Shown piece by piece: positions 25,554 through 34,782 of a stretch of DNA of 64,000 nt. The position numbers and the translations under genes were made by a program. The DNA is from CAVTLG01 sp963735495 (GTDB lineage Bacteria > Chloroflexota > Ktedonobacteria > Ktedonobacterales > Ktedonobacteraceae), in contig CAVTLG010000014.1 in assembly GCA_963735495.1 (NCBI GenBank), positions 682,001-746,000 on the forward strand, read 5' to 3'. The notes beneath the pieces are model-generated. The model saw nothing but the letters and a program-made list of their open reading frames with translations. It ran no database searches and had not been told where the DNA came from. The stretch's first letter is position 1; each line of letters opens with the position of its first letter.

Positions 25554-26249
25554 ATGAAGACAACAGAAACGGTCAAATCTGAGATGGGGCTTCGCGAGCG
25601 GAAACGTGCGACTACGCGTGCCGCCCTCGAACGTATCGCTATCGATCTGGCGCTGGAACAGGGCTATGAGCAGGCGACTGTCGAGGCAATCTGTGCGGCA
25701 GGCATGGTCTCACGTCGTACGTTCTTCAACTACTTCGGCACCAAGGAAGGTGCATTCATCGGCCCGCCGACTCCAGATCCCGATGAGCAGGCCACGGACA
25801 GCTTTGTGCATCGGGGCAGCGACAACATCGTCATCGATCTCGCCAGGACCATGACCGCCACCGCTTTGGACCACGAGGTCTATAACGATCTCATCCTCAA
25901 GCGCAGTCGGCTGATCCAGGCAACACCTGAGTTGTGGGAAGCCATCATGGCCAGGATGCGCGCCAGCGAGGATCTCTTCGTGGCGCTCGTCTTGCGCCGG
26001 TTCGCCGCCGATGGACGGTCCAAAGAGAGCAGCAACGACGAGGCCGAGGCACGCATGATCGCCATGCTGGGGATGAGCGTCGTGCAGTTCATGATGCGCG
26101 AATGGCAGGAATGGGGATTGGAGCTATCCCTGGCCGAAGTGCGCGACCACGCGATTGCGCTCGTGGAACGTGCACTCTTACCAGCGTCTCTTCGTGCTCA
26201 GGTGAACCCAGACACAACTACCACCACGAATAACAGAGGCAATCAATGA
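25554..26249 (+). CDS. TetR-family transcriptional regulator
   Basis: AAAGGA at 25543-25548 suits the second ATG (25554). The N-terminal helix-turn-helix is typical (RATTRAALERIAIDLALEQGYE, VEAICAAGMVSRRTFFNYFGTKEG). The 231-residue product has a ligand-binding helical domain of the MFS-associated type. Its stop overlaps the exporter start (ATGA), so the two are coupled. A palindrome at 25440-25462 is the likely operator. The gene and the next two are visibly richer in G/C-ending codons than neighbours, which suggests acquisition from a high-GC bacterium. Confidence 0.9.
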   Translation: MKTTETVKSEMGLRERKRATTRAALERIAIDLALEQGYEQATVEAICAAGMVSRRTFFNYFGTKEGAFIGPPTPDPDEQATDSFVHRGSDNIVIDLARTMTATALDHEVYNDLILKRSRLIQATPELWEAIMARMRASEDLFVALVLRRFAADGRSKESSNDEAEARMIAMLGMSVVQFMMREWQEWGLELSLAEVRDHAIALVERALLPASLRAQVNPDTTTTTNNRGNQ

Positions 26250-27904
26250 TCCAAACAAACAATGCAGTGGTCGCCTCATCCAGCGGCGTTGGCAAGAAGG
26301 CCATCCTGCTGGTCTTCATTGGCCTCATGGTCACCGAACTCGTATCGTCACTCAACGAGACCATCTTCGCTACCGCTCTGCCGACTATCGTCGGCCAGTT
26401 GCACGGCGTCGACCAGATGCAGTGGGTGATGACCGCGTACCTCCTGACCTCTACGATCGCGCTGCCGGTCTACGGCAAAATGGGTGACCTGATCGGTCGC
26501 AAGGGCCTCTTCCTCGGCGCGATCGCGATCTTCATCGTTGGTTCCACTCTCGGTGGTTTCGCTGGCAATATGACGTGGTTGATCATTGGCCGCGCCGTAC
26601 AAGGCATCGGCGGCGGTGGCCTGATGATCCTGTCCGACACCATCGTCGCCGACGTGGTGCCAGCTCGTAAGCGAGGTCGGTACATGGGTATCATCGGGGC
26701 TGTGTTTGTGCTGTCCTCGATCTCCGGACCGCTCGTCGGCGGCTGGCTCACCGACGGACCCGGCTGGCGCTGGGGCCTGTGGATGAACATCCCGCTTGGT
26801 ATCCTGGCCATCGCCTCTGCGGCCATCTTCATGCGACTGCCGAAGATCGCGGGAAGCAAGCTGCGAATGGACTGGGCTGGCATGGGGCTGCTCGCCATCG
26901 CCTTAACCTGCCTCGTGCTCGTGACGACGTGGGGCGGCACGACCTACGGCTGGGGTTCAGTGCGGATCGTCTCGATGATCGTCGCGACCGTTGTCGCTGG
27001 CGTGCTGTTCGTGTTGGTCGAGCGCCGCGCGGCGGAGCCGGTGATGCCACTCACTCTGTTCAAGGACCGCAACTTCAACCTGACCACAATCGCCAGTCTC
27101 ATCGTCGGCATCGCGATGTTCGGTGCGGACGGCTACATGCCCACGTACCTGCAGATGGTCGCCGGGGTGAGCGCCACCCAGGCAGGTCTATTAATGCTCC
27201 CGTTGCTGCTCGCGCTGATGATCGTCTCGATTGCCACCGGCGAGCTGGTCAGTAGAACCGGTCATTACAAGTGGCTGCCGATCACCGGCACCACGATAGT
27301 CGCAGTGTCACTGTTCCTACTCTCCACGATGACCCCGGATCTGCCGATCTGGGTGATGTGCAGCTACCTGGCAGTGATGGGAATCGGCCTGGGCGCCTGC
27401 ATGCAGATCCTGGTGTTGATCGTGCAAAACTCGTTCCCAGCATCCATGGTCGGCACCGCAACGGCGTCGAACAACTACTTCCGCCAGATCGGTGCCTCGG
27501 TCGGTGCCTCGATTGTCGGGAGCTTATTCGCTGCCCGGCTCATCCACCTGCTCGCTGACCAGACCACCGGGGGTGTGGCAGGCGGATCGAACTCGATCAC
27601 ACCCGAACTCGTGAAGGGCCTGCCGCAGGTACTCCACCACATTATCGTGGAGGCGTACAACGACGCTCTCACTCCCATCTTCTTGTTCATACTCCCAATC
27701 GTTATCATCGCAGTCATTCTCCTCTGCTTTGTGGTGGAGAAGCCGCTTGCCACCACCATAGAACGGGACATCCAGCCAGAGTCCCTGGAGGGCGATGGTG
27801 GGGACGATGGGCCGCTGGCTGCCGCCAGTTGCTCTGAAGATGCCCGAACATCTCTGGACGCGCAGAGCGAAATCCAACACCATGCAAGGAGAAACACACA
27901 ATGA
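26246..27904 (+). CDS. DHA2 (14-helix) MFS multidrug exporter, EmrB/QacA type
   Basis: The 552-residue product has 14 predicted helices. Motif A reads GKMGDLIGRKGLF near residue 80, the helix-5 motif C region reads GAVFVLSSISGPLVGGWLTD, and helix-1 motif D1 reads LNETIFATALPTIVG. These place it in the DHA2 drug:H+ antiporter family of the cytoplasmic membrane. The C-terminal 60 residues are hydrophilic. It is coupled to the TetR gene in front and to a 57-codon frame behind (both ATGA overlaps). The TetR protein should control it in response to a drug or metabolite. Confidence 0.92.
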   Translation: MIQTNNAVVASSSGVGKKAILLVFIGLMVTELVSSLNETIFATALPTIVGQLHGVDQMQWVMTAYLLTSTIALPVYGKMGDLIGRKGLFLGAIAIFIVGSTLGGFAGNMTWLIIGRAVQGIGGGGLMILSDTIVADVVPARKRGRYMGIIGAVFVLSSISGPLVGGWLTDGPGWRWGLWMNIPLGILAIASAAIFMRLPKIAGSKLRMDWAGMGLLAIALTCLVLVTTWGGTTYGWGSVRIVSMIVATVVAGVLFVLVERRAAEPVMPLTLFKDRNFNLTTIASLIVGIAMFGADGYMPTYLQMVAGVSATQAGLLMLPLLLALMIVSIATGELVSRTGHYKWLPITGTTIVAVSLFLLSTMTPDLPIWVMCSYLAVMGIGLGACMQILVLIVQNSFPASMVGTATASNNYFRQIGASVGASIVGSLFAARLIHLLADQTTGGVAGGSNSITPELVKGLPQVLHHIIVEAYNDALTPIFLFILPIVIIAVILLCFVVEKPLATTIERDIQPESLEGDGGDDGPLAAASCSEDARTSLDAQSEIQHHARRNTQ

Positions 27905-28074
27905 CTGACAACATCACATCCATCATACCTAACATCAATGACGACGGTTGGATTCGTACCTGGGACACCTGGCCCCAGGTATCTACCGATGCCGTGGAGG
28001 TGCTACCCGACGCACCGGCCAGGGTCATCGTCGTGATCGACGACTCCATACGCCGGGTCTTCTCTCGATGTTGA
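27901..28074 (+). CDS. 57-residue protein coupled to the exporter, probably a fragment
   Basis: The ATG overlaps the exporter stop (ATGA) and the frame runs to TGA at 28072-28074. It encodes an acidic N-terminus with Trp residues (GWIRTWDTWPQ) and a hydrophobic strand (RVIVVIDDSIRRVF). The strand looks like the first beta strand of a larger domain that has been lost. GC-rich codons match the two genes in front, so it probably came in with them and was cut at the right end of the acquired segment. I do not recognise the family. Confidence 0.5.
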   Translation: MTDNITSIIPNINDDGWIRTWDTWPQVSTDAVEVLPDAPARVIVVIDDSIRRVFSRC

Positions 28075-28119
28075 GTTTTTTTTGAACGTGATTAGTGAAG
28101 AAAACAGGAGTGCTTCGTT

Positions 28120-29760
28120 ATGAGTATAGCTAGCCGCCTTTTAAGCTGGTACTTGCATTTTCCACCAGCCGAAACCCATACTATTGTCATGACCCGCGAT
28201 ATCCCCATTCCTATGCCTGATGGGACGGTCTTGTACGCCGACCACTATGCGCCGCGCCGGGGTCCCAAACGCCCGACGCTTCTGGTGCGTTCGTCCTATG
28301 GGCGCAAAGGCTTTGTTCGCGCCCTCATGGCCATGCCGTATGTTGAACGCGGTTATCAGGTCTTGGTGCAAGGCTGTCGGGGGACGAGTGGGTCTGAGGG
28401 AAAATTTGCCTATGTGTGCAATGAGCGGGAAGATGGCCTGGCGACGATAGCCTGGATCAAGCAACAGCCCTGGTTTACAGGCGAATTGGCCCTGGTTGGA
28501 GCCAGTTATCTGGGCTTGGTGCAGTGGGCGGTGGCGGCGGAGGTTGGCCCGGAACTCAAGGCCATCGTGCCGCAGATGACCACGTCAGATTTTCATCATT
28601 TTCGCTTCCAGGGGGGCTCATTGAACCTGGAAACCTCCCTGGACTGGTCTACGGTTATGACCGGGAAGTTGATAGAGAAAGGCGGTTTAGGAGGTCTGCT
28701 GGCAATGCAAAGGCAGCAGCGCAGGTTGAAGAAAGCGTACATGCATCTGCCTTTAGGGGAAGCGGATCAGGTGGTGATTGGGGAGGAATCGGAAGCCTAT
28801 CAGGATCATATTCGCTATGCCGAGGATGATCCACGCTGGGCAGCGGTTAGTTTCCGCGCTAAATTGACGGAGGTCGCGGCTCCAGCCTATTTGATGAGTG
28901 GCTGGTACGATCTGTTCCTGGCACCCCAATTGGAAGATTTTGAGATTTTACAGCAAGCTGGGAAGCGACCATATCTCTTGATTGGTCCATGGGTGCATGG
29001 AGAACCGGAGAGCGGTACGGCGGCGGTGCGTGAAGGTCTGGCCTGGTTGCATGCACATATGACGGATGAGCGGTCTGGTCTGCGTGAGCAGCCAGTGCGC
29101 CTCTTTATCATGGGCACGAAGGAGTGGCGCGATTTTGCCGCCTGGCCTCCACCTGCTCAACCCACGGCCTGGTATTTGCAGGCTCAAGGTGGTCTGGCCC
29201 CAGTGCTGCCGTCCGTCTGCGAGCCGGACACGTATCGCTATGATCCAGCCGATCCCACGCCTGCTGTCGGCGGCAATTCATTAGGGGCTGGGGGAGCGAA
29301 AGATAATCGCAAATTGGAGGCGCGGGCCGATGTACTGGTCTATACCAGCGCAATTTTACAGGAAGATCTCGAAGTGATTGGTCCAGTGAAGGTCGAACTG
29401 TTTGTGCGTTCCAGCCTGGAACATACCGATTTCTTTGCCAGACTTTGTGTGGTCGAGGCTTCGGGAAAGTCGGTGAATCTCTGCGACGGCATTCTGCGTC
29501 TGACGCCCGGTAAACCAGCTCCCCAGCAGGATGGCAGCTTGCGCATCGATATCGAACTCTGGCCCACGGCTTATCATTTTCGGAAAGGTCAGCGTTTGCG
29601 CGTGCAGGTTTCCAGTGGAGCACACCCACGTTTTGCGCGAAATCTGGGCACGGGCGAGCCGCTAGCGACTGGCACTAAATTGCAGGCTGCCAACCAGACC
29701 ATTTATCACGACCCTGCGCATCCTTCGCGGATTATTCTGCCTGTGACAACGAACGCATAA
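28120..29760 (+). CDS. CocE/NonD-family hydrolase (S15 peptidase-like)
   Basis: The 546 residues show the X-Pro dipeptidyl-peptidase/cocaine-esterase layout: an alpha/beta hydrolase with the nucleophile in GASYLGLVQW near 128, the acid in SGWYDLFL near 265, and the His in IGPWVHGEPES near 293. A C-terminal jelly-roll follows, recognised by TDFFARLCVVEASGKSVNLCDG and FRKGQRLRVQVSSGAHPRFARN. It hydrolyses an ester or amide of an acyl or prolyl substrate. No signal peptide is present, so it is cytoplasmic. GAAAACAGGAGTGC precedes the ATG. It is not part of the exporter operon in base composition. Confidence 0.9.
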   Translation: MSIASRLLSWYLHFPPAETHTIVMTRDIPIPMPDGTVLYADHYAPRRGPKRPTLLVRSSYGRKGFVRALMAMPYVERGYQVLVQGCRGTSGSEGKFAYVCNEREDGLATIAWIKQQPWFTGELALVGASYLGLVQWAVAAEVGPELKAIVPQMTTSDFHHFRFQGGSLNLETSLDWSTVMTGKLIEKGGLGGLLAMQRQQRRLKKAYMHLPLGEADQVVIGEESEAYQDHIRYAEDDPRWAAVSFRAKLTEVAAPAYLMSGWYDLFLAPQLEDFEILQQAGKRPYLLIGPWVHGEPESGTAAVREGLAWLHAHMTDERSGLREQPVRLFIMGTKEWRDFAAWPPPAQPTAWYLQAQGGLAPVLPSVCEPDTYRYDPADPTPAVGGNSLGAGGAKDNRKLEARADVLVYTSAILQEDLEVIGPVKVELFVRSSLEHTDFFARLCVVEASGKSVNLCDGILRLTPGKPAPQQDGSLRIDIELWPTAYHFRKGQRLRVQVSSGAHPRFARNLGTGEPLATGTKLQAANQTIYHDPAHPSRIILPVTTNA

Positions 29761-29797
29761 TTTAAATTCATTAGCCGGAGGCAAGCTCACGGCTCTC

Positions 29798-29838
29798 CAC
29801 GCGAGTCCTCTAGAACTTGCCTCTAGAGGACTCGCGTG
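29798..29838. terminator. 17-bp perfect hairpin after the hydrolase gene
   Basis: CACGCGAGTCCTCTAGA and TCTAGAGGACTCGCGTG are exact reverse complements with a seven-base loop, 37 bases after the stop. There is no T-run, so it is a strong RNA stem but not a standard intrinsic terminator. The remaining 29839-30030 bases hold nothing else I can name. Confidence 0.6.
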
Positions 29839-30030
29839 TGAAAGATCCCAAGGCTTTCCAACTCTCGCAACCCTCTCTATACCCCTGGGTGGGGGATGCA
29901 AGCCTTTGGCTTGCGGAGAACTGGAAGAAAGCCCTGTATCAATGGTCTTCTCATCTTGCCAGGATGTATGCTGGCGATCTATAGTATAGGAAGATGTGAA
30001 ATGACGAAAAGACAAGGTAAGGAGTAAAAT

Positions 30031-30579
30031 GTGGGACAGACCTATCAGCTGACACCAAGGTTTCAGCACTCTACGCAACAGATGACAGAGCGCCTTGGCA
30101 GCTTTCTCATGACCTATATATTTATCATCATCACTGTATTGATCGGTTTGGTCTTACTGGCTGCCGTGCTCGATCCCATTTTATCCTATCTCGGGCTTGA
30201 CTTCATTGCCAAGCCATTATTTTTTAGTATGCATCTTTTATGTGCGCAAACGCCATCTCACTCCTTCTATCTCTTTGGGCATCAGCTTTGTTTATGCGAA
30301 CGTTGCTGCGCTATCTATAGTTCGATGTTTCTTGCTGGCATCACGTTTCAACTGAGCAAAAAGCGGTTGGGTGTACGCTGGTGGCTCTGGCTGCTCTTGA
30401 TACTGCCGATGGCTGCTGATGGCTTCACTCAGATGTTTGGTTTGCGGGAAAGTAATTGGGAACTACGGCTTATCACAGGCGGACTCTTTGGCTTCTCGAC
30501 CATCTTATTCTTCTTTCGTCTGATGCAGAAGACCCTCGAAGCAGACGCAGTGTCAGCCGCAAAGAAGGACCGTTATTAA
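30031..30579 (+). CDS. DUF2085 membrane protein
   Basis: A GTG at 30031 behind GGAG is the start. The 182 residues contain four helices and the DUF2085 motifs: a Cys-x-rich stretch (SMHLLCAQTPSHSFYLFGHQLCLCERCCAIY near 70-100, given in part), PMAADGFTQMFGLRESNWELR, and a Gly-rich helix (ITGGLFGFST). The several Cys and the H-Q motif are conserved in the family and may bind metal. Function is unknown. It stands alone between the hydrolase and the PLP operon. Confidence 0.85.
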   Translation: MGQTYQLTPRFQHSTQQMTERLGSFLMTYIFIIITVLIGLVLLAAVLDPILSYLGLDFIAKPLFFSMHLLCAQTPSHSFYLFGHQLCLCERCCAIYSSMFLAGITFQLSKKRLGVRWWLWLLLILPMAADGFTQMFGLRESNWELRLITGGLFGFSTILFFFRLMQKTLEADAVSAAKKDRY

Positions 30580-30775
30580 TAGCTTACTCCCTCGAAAAAC
30601 CGTCTCAGGACTGATGTGAAGCCGAGCTGTGGCAAATTATCTGGCAAAAATGCGCTTGTTGGACGAATGATTTTAGGAACACATTGTACATACCGCACAT
30701 CTCTCAGCATCACACCTTTTTTTGTCGTCGCATGGAGCATGAAGGATTAAGTAGACCCCACTTTTCACCTCTTTA

Positions 30776-30804
30776 TTGACAAACGAAGCTTCTGTCAGTA
30801 TACT
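30776..30804 (+). promoter_or_regulatory. Near-consensus sigma-70 promoter of the PLP-enzyme operon
   Basis: TTGACA at 30776-30781 and TATACT at 30799-30804 are 17 bases apart. The first gene starts at 30998, leaving a leader of about 190 bases that contains no recognised riboswitch. The 30580-30775 stretch in front of it shows nothing that I can support. Confidence 0.75.
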
Positions 30805-30997
30805 GAAAAAGCTTTGTGAGACAGTATATCATTATTAGAGAGCGACGAGAAAAGATGGGTTCACTACCTTTGGACATTTGTTTCTTGAGAAGAGCTTTCA
30901 TGGGCGGAAGCGGTAAGATACCCCTTGCTGTAAGCTTCATCAACTCCCTTTCTCTGTACCAACAGGAACAACCAGTTTTTCTCGGTCAGGAGCGATT

Positions 30998-32458
30998 ATG
31001 TATCGTCTAACGCCGTCTCTTGCACCAACGGTTGAGCATTTTCTGCATACCTATGCTGACCTGGCTACGCTGCCGTGCTCTTTCGGCTCACCGCTCAATC
31101 TGCTGTTTCCATCGTGTATGACAGAGACAACAGGTGCTTTTGTGCAGACGTTGGAAAAGCATGCTGTGCAGGGAAAAGTGCACTTTGCGCACAAACCCAA
31201 TAAGTCGAAAGCGTTGGTAAAACAAGCCTATGCTGATCATTGTGCGCTTGATGTCGCGTCCCATGCAGAACTCCTCGACGCCCTGGAAGCGGGCTTCACG
31301 GGTGAGATGATCGAAGCGACTGGTCCAAAGAACAAAGCCTTCTTGCTATTAGCGTTGCAGCAACGTTGTACTATCGTGGTCGATAGCCTTGATGAGCTAG
31401 AGCTGCTGCTCCAGTTTGTAAGTCTGCTTCATCTGAATACGCCTGCAGCTCTTTTGATCCGTTGGCATGGCTTGCACTCGCACAAACAACAGGTGCTCAG
31501 CAAAGAGAGCCGCTTTGGGATCTCTGTCAATCGCTTCGATGAGGTGATGACGCTCTGCCATGATCGTCGCATAGACTTGAGAGGTTTTGCCTTCCACATT
31601 GACACGACGAGCGAAAGTGAAAAGGTGGCCGCGATTGAGCATACGTTGCTCCTGCTGCTCCAGGCGCAAGAAGAGGGTTTCAACCCTACCATCATCAATA
31701 TTGGTGGGGGGTTTAAGGTCAACTATCTTGCATCGCAGGAGGAGTGGGATGCCTATACCACCGCCATCAAGCGAAGTGTTGCCGGAGAGATTGCCTCACT
31801 CACCTGGAACAATACTGGCTATGGTTTTAAGTTGGTTGATGGTCAGGTGCGTGGCGCTCCCAACTATTATGAGTACTCCAATCGTATCGCGGGCCACCTG
31901 TTTTTGGATCATCTGCTGGCGGCCCCGCTCGAACGCTTTGAGCGGAGAACCGTCGCGCAAGTGCTCAATGATTTGCTGCTCGATCTCTGGATTGAGCCGG
32001 GCCGAGCACTCTTAGATCAATGTGGCTTGACGCTGGCAACGGTAACGTTTGTCAAACAATCGCTCAAGGGAGAATGGCTGGTCGGATTGGATATGAATAA
32101 GTCCAATCTCTCTTCTATCGAAGATGAGATGTTCTGCGATCCGCGCGTGTTCTCTTGTTATGAGCAACCTGTGGAAGGCTATCTCCCTGAGCAAGGCGTC
32201 TATTTTGTCGGGAATCTGTGCCAGGAGCACGATGTGATATATCGCCACAAAACCTTTTTACCACGCTTACCGCGTCGAGATGATCTGGTTGTTTTTGTTA
32301 ATACGGCAGCCTATCACATGGATTTTAATGAGTCGGCCAGCATTGGGCATCCGACCGCAAAAAAACTGGTGGTGGTGGCAACTGGAGCAACAACCTTTCG
32401 CCTGTACGAAGATCACCTGTATCATCCGCTTTTGATGCTTGCAGACAAAGAGGAGTAG
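30998..32458 (+). CDS. Y4yA-type PLP-dependent decarboxylase-like enzyme
   Basis: The 486-residue protein has the fold III (alanine racemase/Orn-DAP decarboxylase) architecture. The PLP lysine is in VHFAHKPNKSKALV near 68, the phosphate-binding glycines in NIGGGFKVNY near 240, and EPGRALLDQCG near 340 is the usual Glu-Pro-Gly-Arg. GNLCQEHDVIYRHKTF and NTAAYHMDF near the C-terminus carry the second active-site Cys-x-x-x-D region. This arrangement is closest to the Y4yA family, distinct from lysA. Substrate is probably a carboxylated diamino acid, but that is inferred. It is the first gene of a five-gene operon and follows AGGAG. Confidence 0.8.
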   Translation: MYRLTPSLAPTVEHFLHTYADLATLPCSFGSPLNLLFPSCMTETTGAFVQTLEKHAVQGKVHFAHKPNKSKALVKQAYADHCALDVASHAELLDALEAGFTGEMIEATGPKNKAFLLLALQQRCTIVVDSLDELELLLQFVSLLHLNTPAALLIRWHGLHSHKQQVLSKESRFGISVNRFDEVMTLCHDRRIDLRGFAFHIDTTSESEKVAAIEHTLLLLLQAQEEGFNPTIINIGGGFKVNYLASQEEWDAYTTAIKRSVAGEIASLTWNNTGYGFKLVDGQVRGAPNYYEYSNRIAGHLFLDHLLAAPLERFERRTVAQVLNDLLLDLWIEPGRALLDQCGLTLATVTFVKQSLKGEWLVGLDMNKSNLSSIEDEMFCDPRVFSCYEQPVEGYLPEQGVYFVGNLCQEHDVIYRHKTFLPRLPRRDDLVVFVNTAAYHMDFNESASIGHPTAKKLVVVATGATTFRLYEDHLYHPLLMLADKEE

Positions 32459-32463
32459 TAAGT

Positions 32464-33423
32464 ATGCTCTATACCCACATTACCGAACTGATTGGCAATA
32501 CGCCATTATTGCGCATAGACCCGGATGTTCATCAACTCGCCAATGTTGAATTATATGCCAAGCTGGAATACCTCAATCCCTTTGGCTCGCTGAAAGATCG
32601 CACCGCCTGGGGGCTTGTGAAAGACGCTCTCCCGCAGATGATTGAGAACCAGCAGAGCATTGTCGAGTTCTCCAGTGGCAATACCGCGAAGGCGCTGGCT
32701 ATTCTGGCTGCGGTGTATGGCCTTGATTTTCAGACCATCACCAACCGTATTAAAGTCCCGGAAGTATCCGCTGTGCTCAAAGTGGTCGGTGCCGAGATTG
32801 ACACTTTGCCCGGCAACACCGAGTGTCCTGATTACGCGTACCTGGAACGGCAGACGCGGGATCGCCCGGACCACTACTTTCATACCGATCAGTATCGCAA
32901 TGCAAAGAATTATCTGGTACACTATGAAACAACGGGACGAGAAATCTATACCGATCTTGGGCCTGTTGATTACTTCTATGGAGGACTGGGTACATCTGGT
33001 TCCACGCGAGGCGTGACAAGCTTTCTGCGCGAAAAAAATCCAGCCTTGCAGAGCATTGGCATTGTCGCAGAACTGGGCCATTCCATTCCAGGCTTGCGCA
33101 ACATTGACGAAATGGCGGAAATGGGTATTTTTGAGAAAGAACTGTACCAGGAGTTCGTGGTCGTCGATATTCCATACGCGTTGGACGGCATGCTCACGCT
33201 TATTCGGCGCTGTGGTGTGCTGGGTGGACCGAGCAGTGGTGCTGTGTATGCTGGCATTCGTCAGCACCTGCAAGAACAGAGCCAGCATTGGACCCGTCCG
33301 ATGAACGTTGTCTTTATCGTTTCTGATCGCATGGAATGGTATATTTCCTATCTTCAACAGCATAGGCCAGACCTGTTTGATGCACAGAGCAGTGACACTG
33401 TGCATATTTCCTCTGCTTCATGA
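32464..33423 (+). CDS. Cysteine-synthase-like PLP enzyme, SbnA type (copy 1)
   Basis: The 319 residues form a fold II beta-family enzyme. The PLP lysine lies in NPFGSLKDRTAWG near 40, the phosphate cup in EFSSGNTAKALA near 72, and a C-terminal GGPSSGAVYAG near 250. The tandem copy that follows is very similar, including the first 20 codons. Enzymes of this type replace a beta substituent of serine or O-phosphoserine and include cysteine synthase and SbnA (2,3-diaminopropionate precursor). The linked Y4yA-type gene makes a diamino-acid or related product plausible. It starts five bases after the previous stop. Confidence 0.85.
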   Translation: MLYTHITELIGNTPLLRIDPDVHQLANVELYAKLEYLNPFGSLKDRTAWGLVKDALPQMIENQQSIVEFSSGNTAKALAILAAVYGLDFQTITNRIKVPEVSAVLKVVGAEIDTLPGNTECPDYAYLERQTRDRPDHYFHTDQYRNAKNYLVHYETTGREIYTDLGPVDYFYGGLGTSGSTRGVTSFLREKNPALQSIGIVAELGHSIPGLRNIDEMAEMGIFEKELYQEFVVVDIPYALDGMLTLIRRCGVLGGPSSGAVYAGIRQHLQEQSQHWTRPMNVVFIVSDRMEWYISYLQQHRPDLFDAQSSDTVHISSAS

Positions 33424-33465
33424 AAGGAACTGTTGAACCTGGTGGAAGAAGGGAAATAAGACTAT

Positions 33466-34782
33466 ATGTTATATACCCATATTACCGAACTGATTGGCAA
33501 TACGCCATTACTGCGTATCGATCCGGCTGTGCACCAATTACCCAATGTAGAGATTTACGCCAAGCTGGAAACATACAATCCCTTTGGCTCATTGAAAGAC
33601 CGGGTTGCCTGGGGCATGCTCAAAGACGACATTGAGCGGATCGTGGAAAAGCAGCAAACCATTATCGAGTTCTCCAGTGGCAATACCGGCAAGGCGCTTG
33701 CTGTGTTGGCCTCTCTCTATGGCGTTAATTACGAAACCATCACCAATCGTATCAAAGTACCTGAGGTGCATGATCTCCTGCGACTGATGGGAGCAAGTGT
33801 TGAGGTGCTGCCCGGCATGAGTGAATGCCCTGATCCCAACGATCCGCATGATCCACTCTCCTATCTGGAACAGAAGGTGCATGCTGACCCCTCACACTAT
33901 TTTCATACTGATCAGTACCGCAATGAGAAAAATTATCAGGCACACTATGAGCACACCGGGCGCGAAATCTTTGCGGATATAGGGGCTGTCGACTATTTTT
34001 TCGGAGCACTGGGGACGGCTGGTTCCACGCGAGGCGTGAGCACCTTTCTGCAAGAGCGCTCTGCTGATCTGCAAACAATGGGGGTGGTAGCAGCAAAAGG
34101 CGACTTTATTCCAGGACTGCGCAATATTGATGAAATGTCGGAGGTTGGTATTTTTGAGAAGACGCTCTATCAGGATATTCTGGCCATCGATGCGCAGGAT
34201 GCTCTAACAGGGATGCTCGCGCTGATTAGCCAATCTGGTGTACTGGGTGGACCGAGTAGTGGCGCAGTCTATGCGGCGATGGTGCAATATCTCAAGGAGC
34301 GCAGCCAGGGATGGACGGCACCGAAGAAGGTGGTGTTTATTGTCTGTGACCGCGTTGAGTGGTATCTCTCTTACATCCAGAAGCGCAGGCCGGAACTTTT
34401 TGAGCAGAAAGTGCCTGAAGACAGCTTCTGGAAGCTGAAAGCCGCTGATTTTCAGGATGCTCCGCGTATCGCGCCTGAACAGGTTGAGCGTTTTCTACGG
34501 GAAGAAGATCCGCTGATTGTGGACACGCGAGGAAGTCTCGCCTATAAAATTGGTCATCTGCCCAACTCGCTCAATATTCCCGATGATAAACTCGCGGACC
34601 TCCTCACTTTTGGCGTTCCTTTTCCGCATGAGCGCAACATCCTCTTTGTCTGTCCCAAAGGCGATATCTCGAAAAAATTCGCCTTCTTCCTCCACCGCAA
34701 GGGGTATCGTGCATACAGCCTTGAGGGTGGCATTATCCAATGGCGCAAAGATCATCGACAATTATTGAGGTCGCCAGCATGA
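33466..34782 (+). CDS. Cysteine-synthase-like enzyme fused to a rhodanese domain (copy 2)
   Basis: Residues 1-310 repeat the previous enzyme, with the PLP lysine in NPFGSLKDRVAWG, EFSSGNTGKALA and GGPSSGAVYAA. The C-terminal 110 residues are a rhodanese domain (VDTRGSLAYKIGHLPNSLNI, then ILFVCPKGDISKKFAFFL and LEGGIIQWR), with the Cys in VCPKGD as the expected persulfide-carrying residue. The fusion suggests that sulfur is delivered straight to the beta-replacement site. The stop overlaps the next start (ATGA). Confidence 0.88.
   Translation: MLYTHITELIGNTPLLRIDPAVHQLPNVEIYAKLETYNPFGSLKDRVAWGMLKDDIERIVEKQQTIIEFSSGNTGKALAVLASLYGVNYETITNRIKVPEVHDLLRLMGASVEVLPGMSECPDPNDPHDPLSYLEQKVHADPSHYFHTDQYRNEKNYQAHYEHTGREIFADIGAVDYFFGALGTAGSTRGVSTFLQERSADLQTMGVVAAKGDFIPGLRNIDEMSEVGIFEKTLYQDILAIDAQDALTGMLALISQSGVLGGPSSGAVYAAMVQYLKERSQGWTAPKKVVFIVCDRVEWYLSYIQKRRPELFEQKVPEDSFWKLKAADFQDAPRIAPEQVERFLREEDPLIVDTRGSLAYKIGHLPNSLNIPDDKLADLLTFGVPFPHERNILFVCPKGDISKKFAFFLHRKGYRAYSLEGGIIQWRKDHRQLLRSPA

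Noticed and set aside
30816..31010. 64-codon plus-strand frame in the leader of the PLP operon
   Set aside because: Starts at GTG without a ribosome-binding site, overlaps the real first gene in another frame, and has no recognisable sequence. A leader peptide cannot be excluded.
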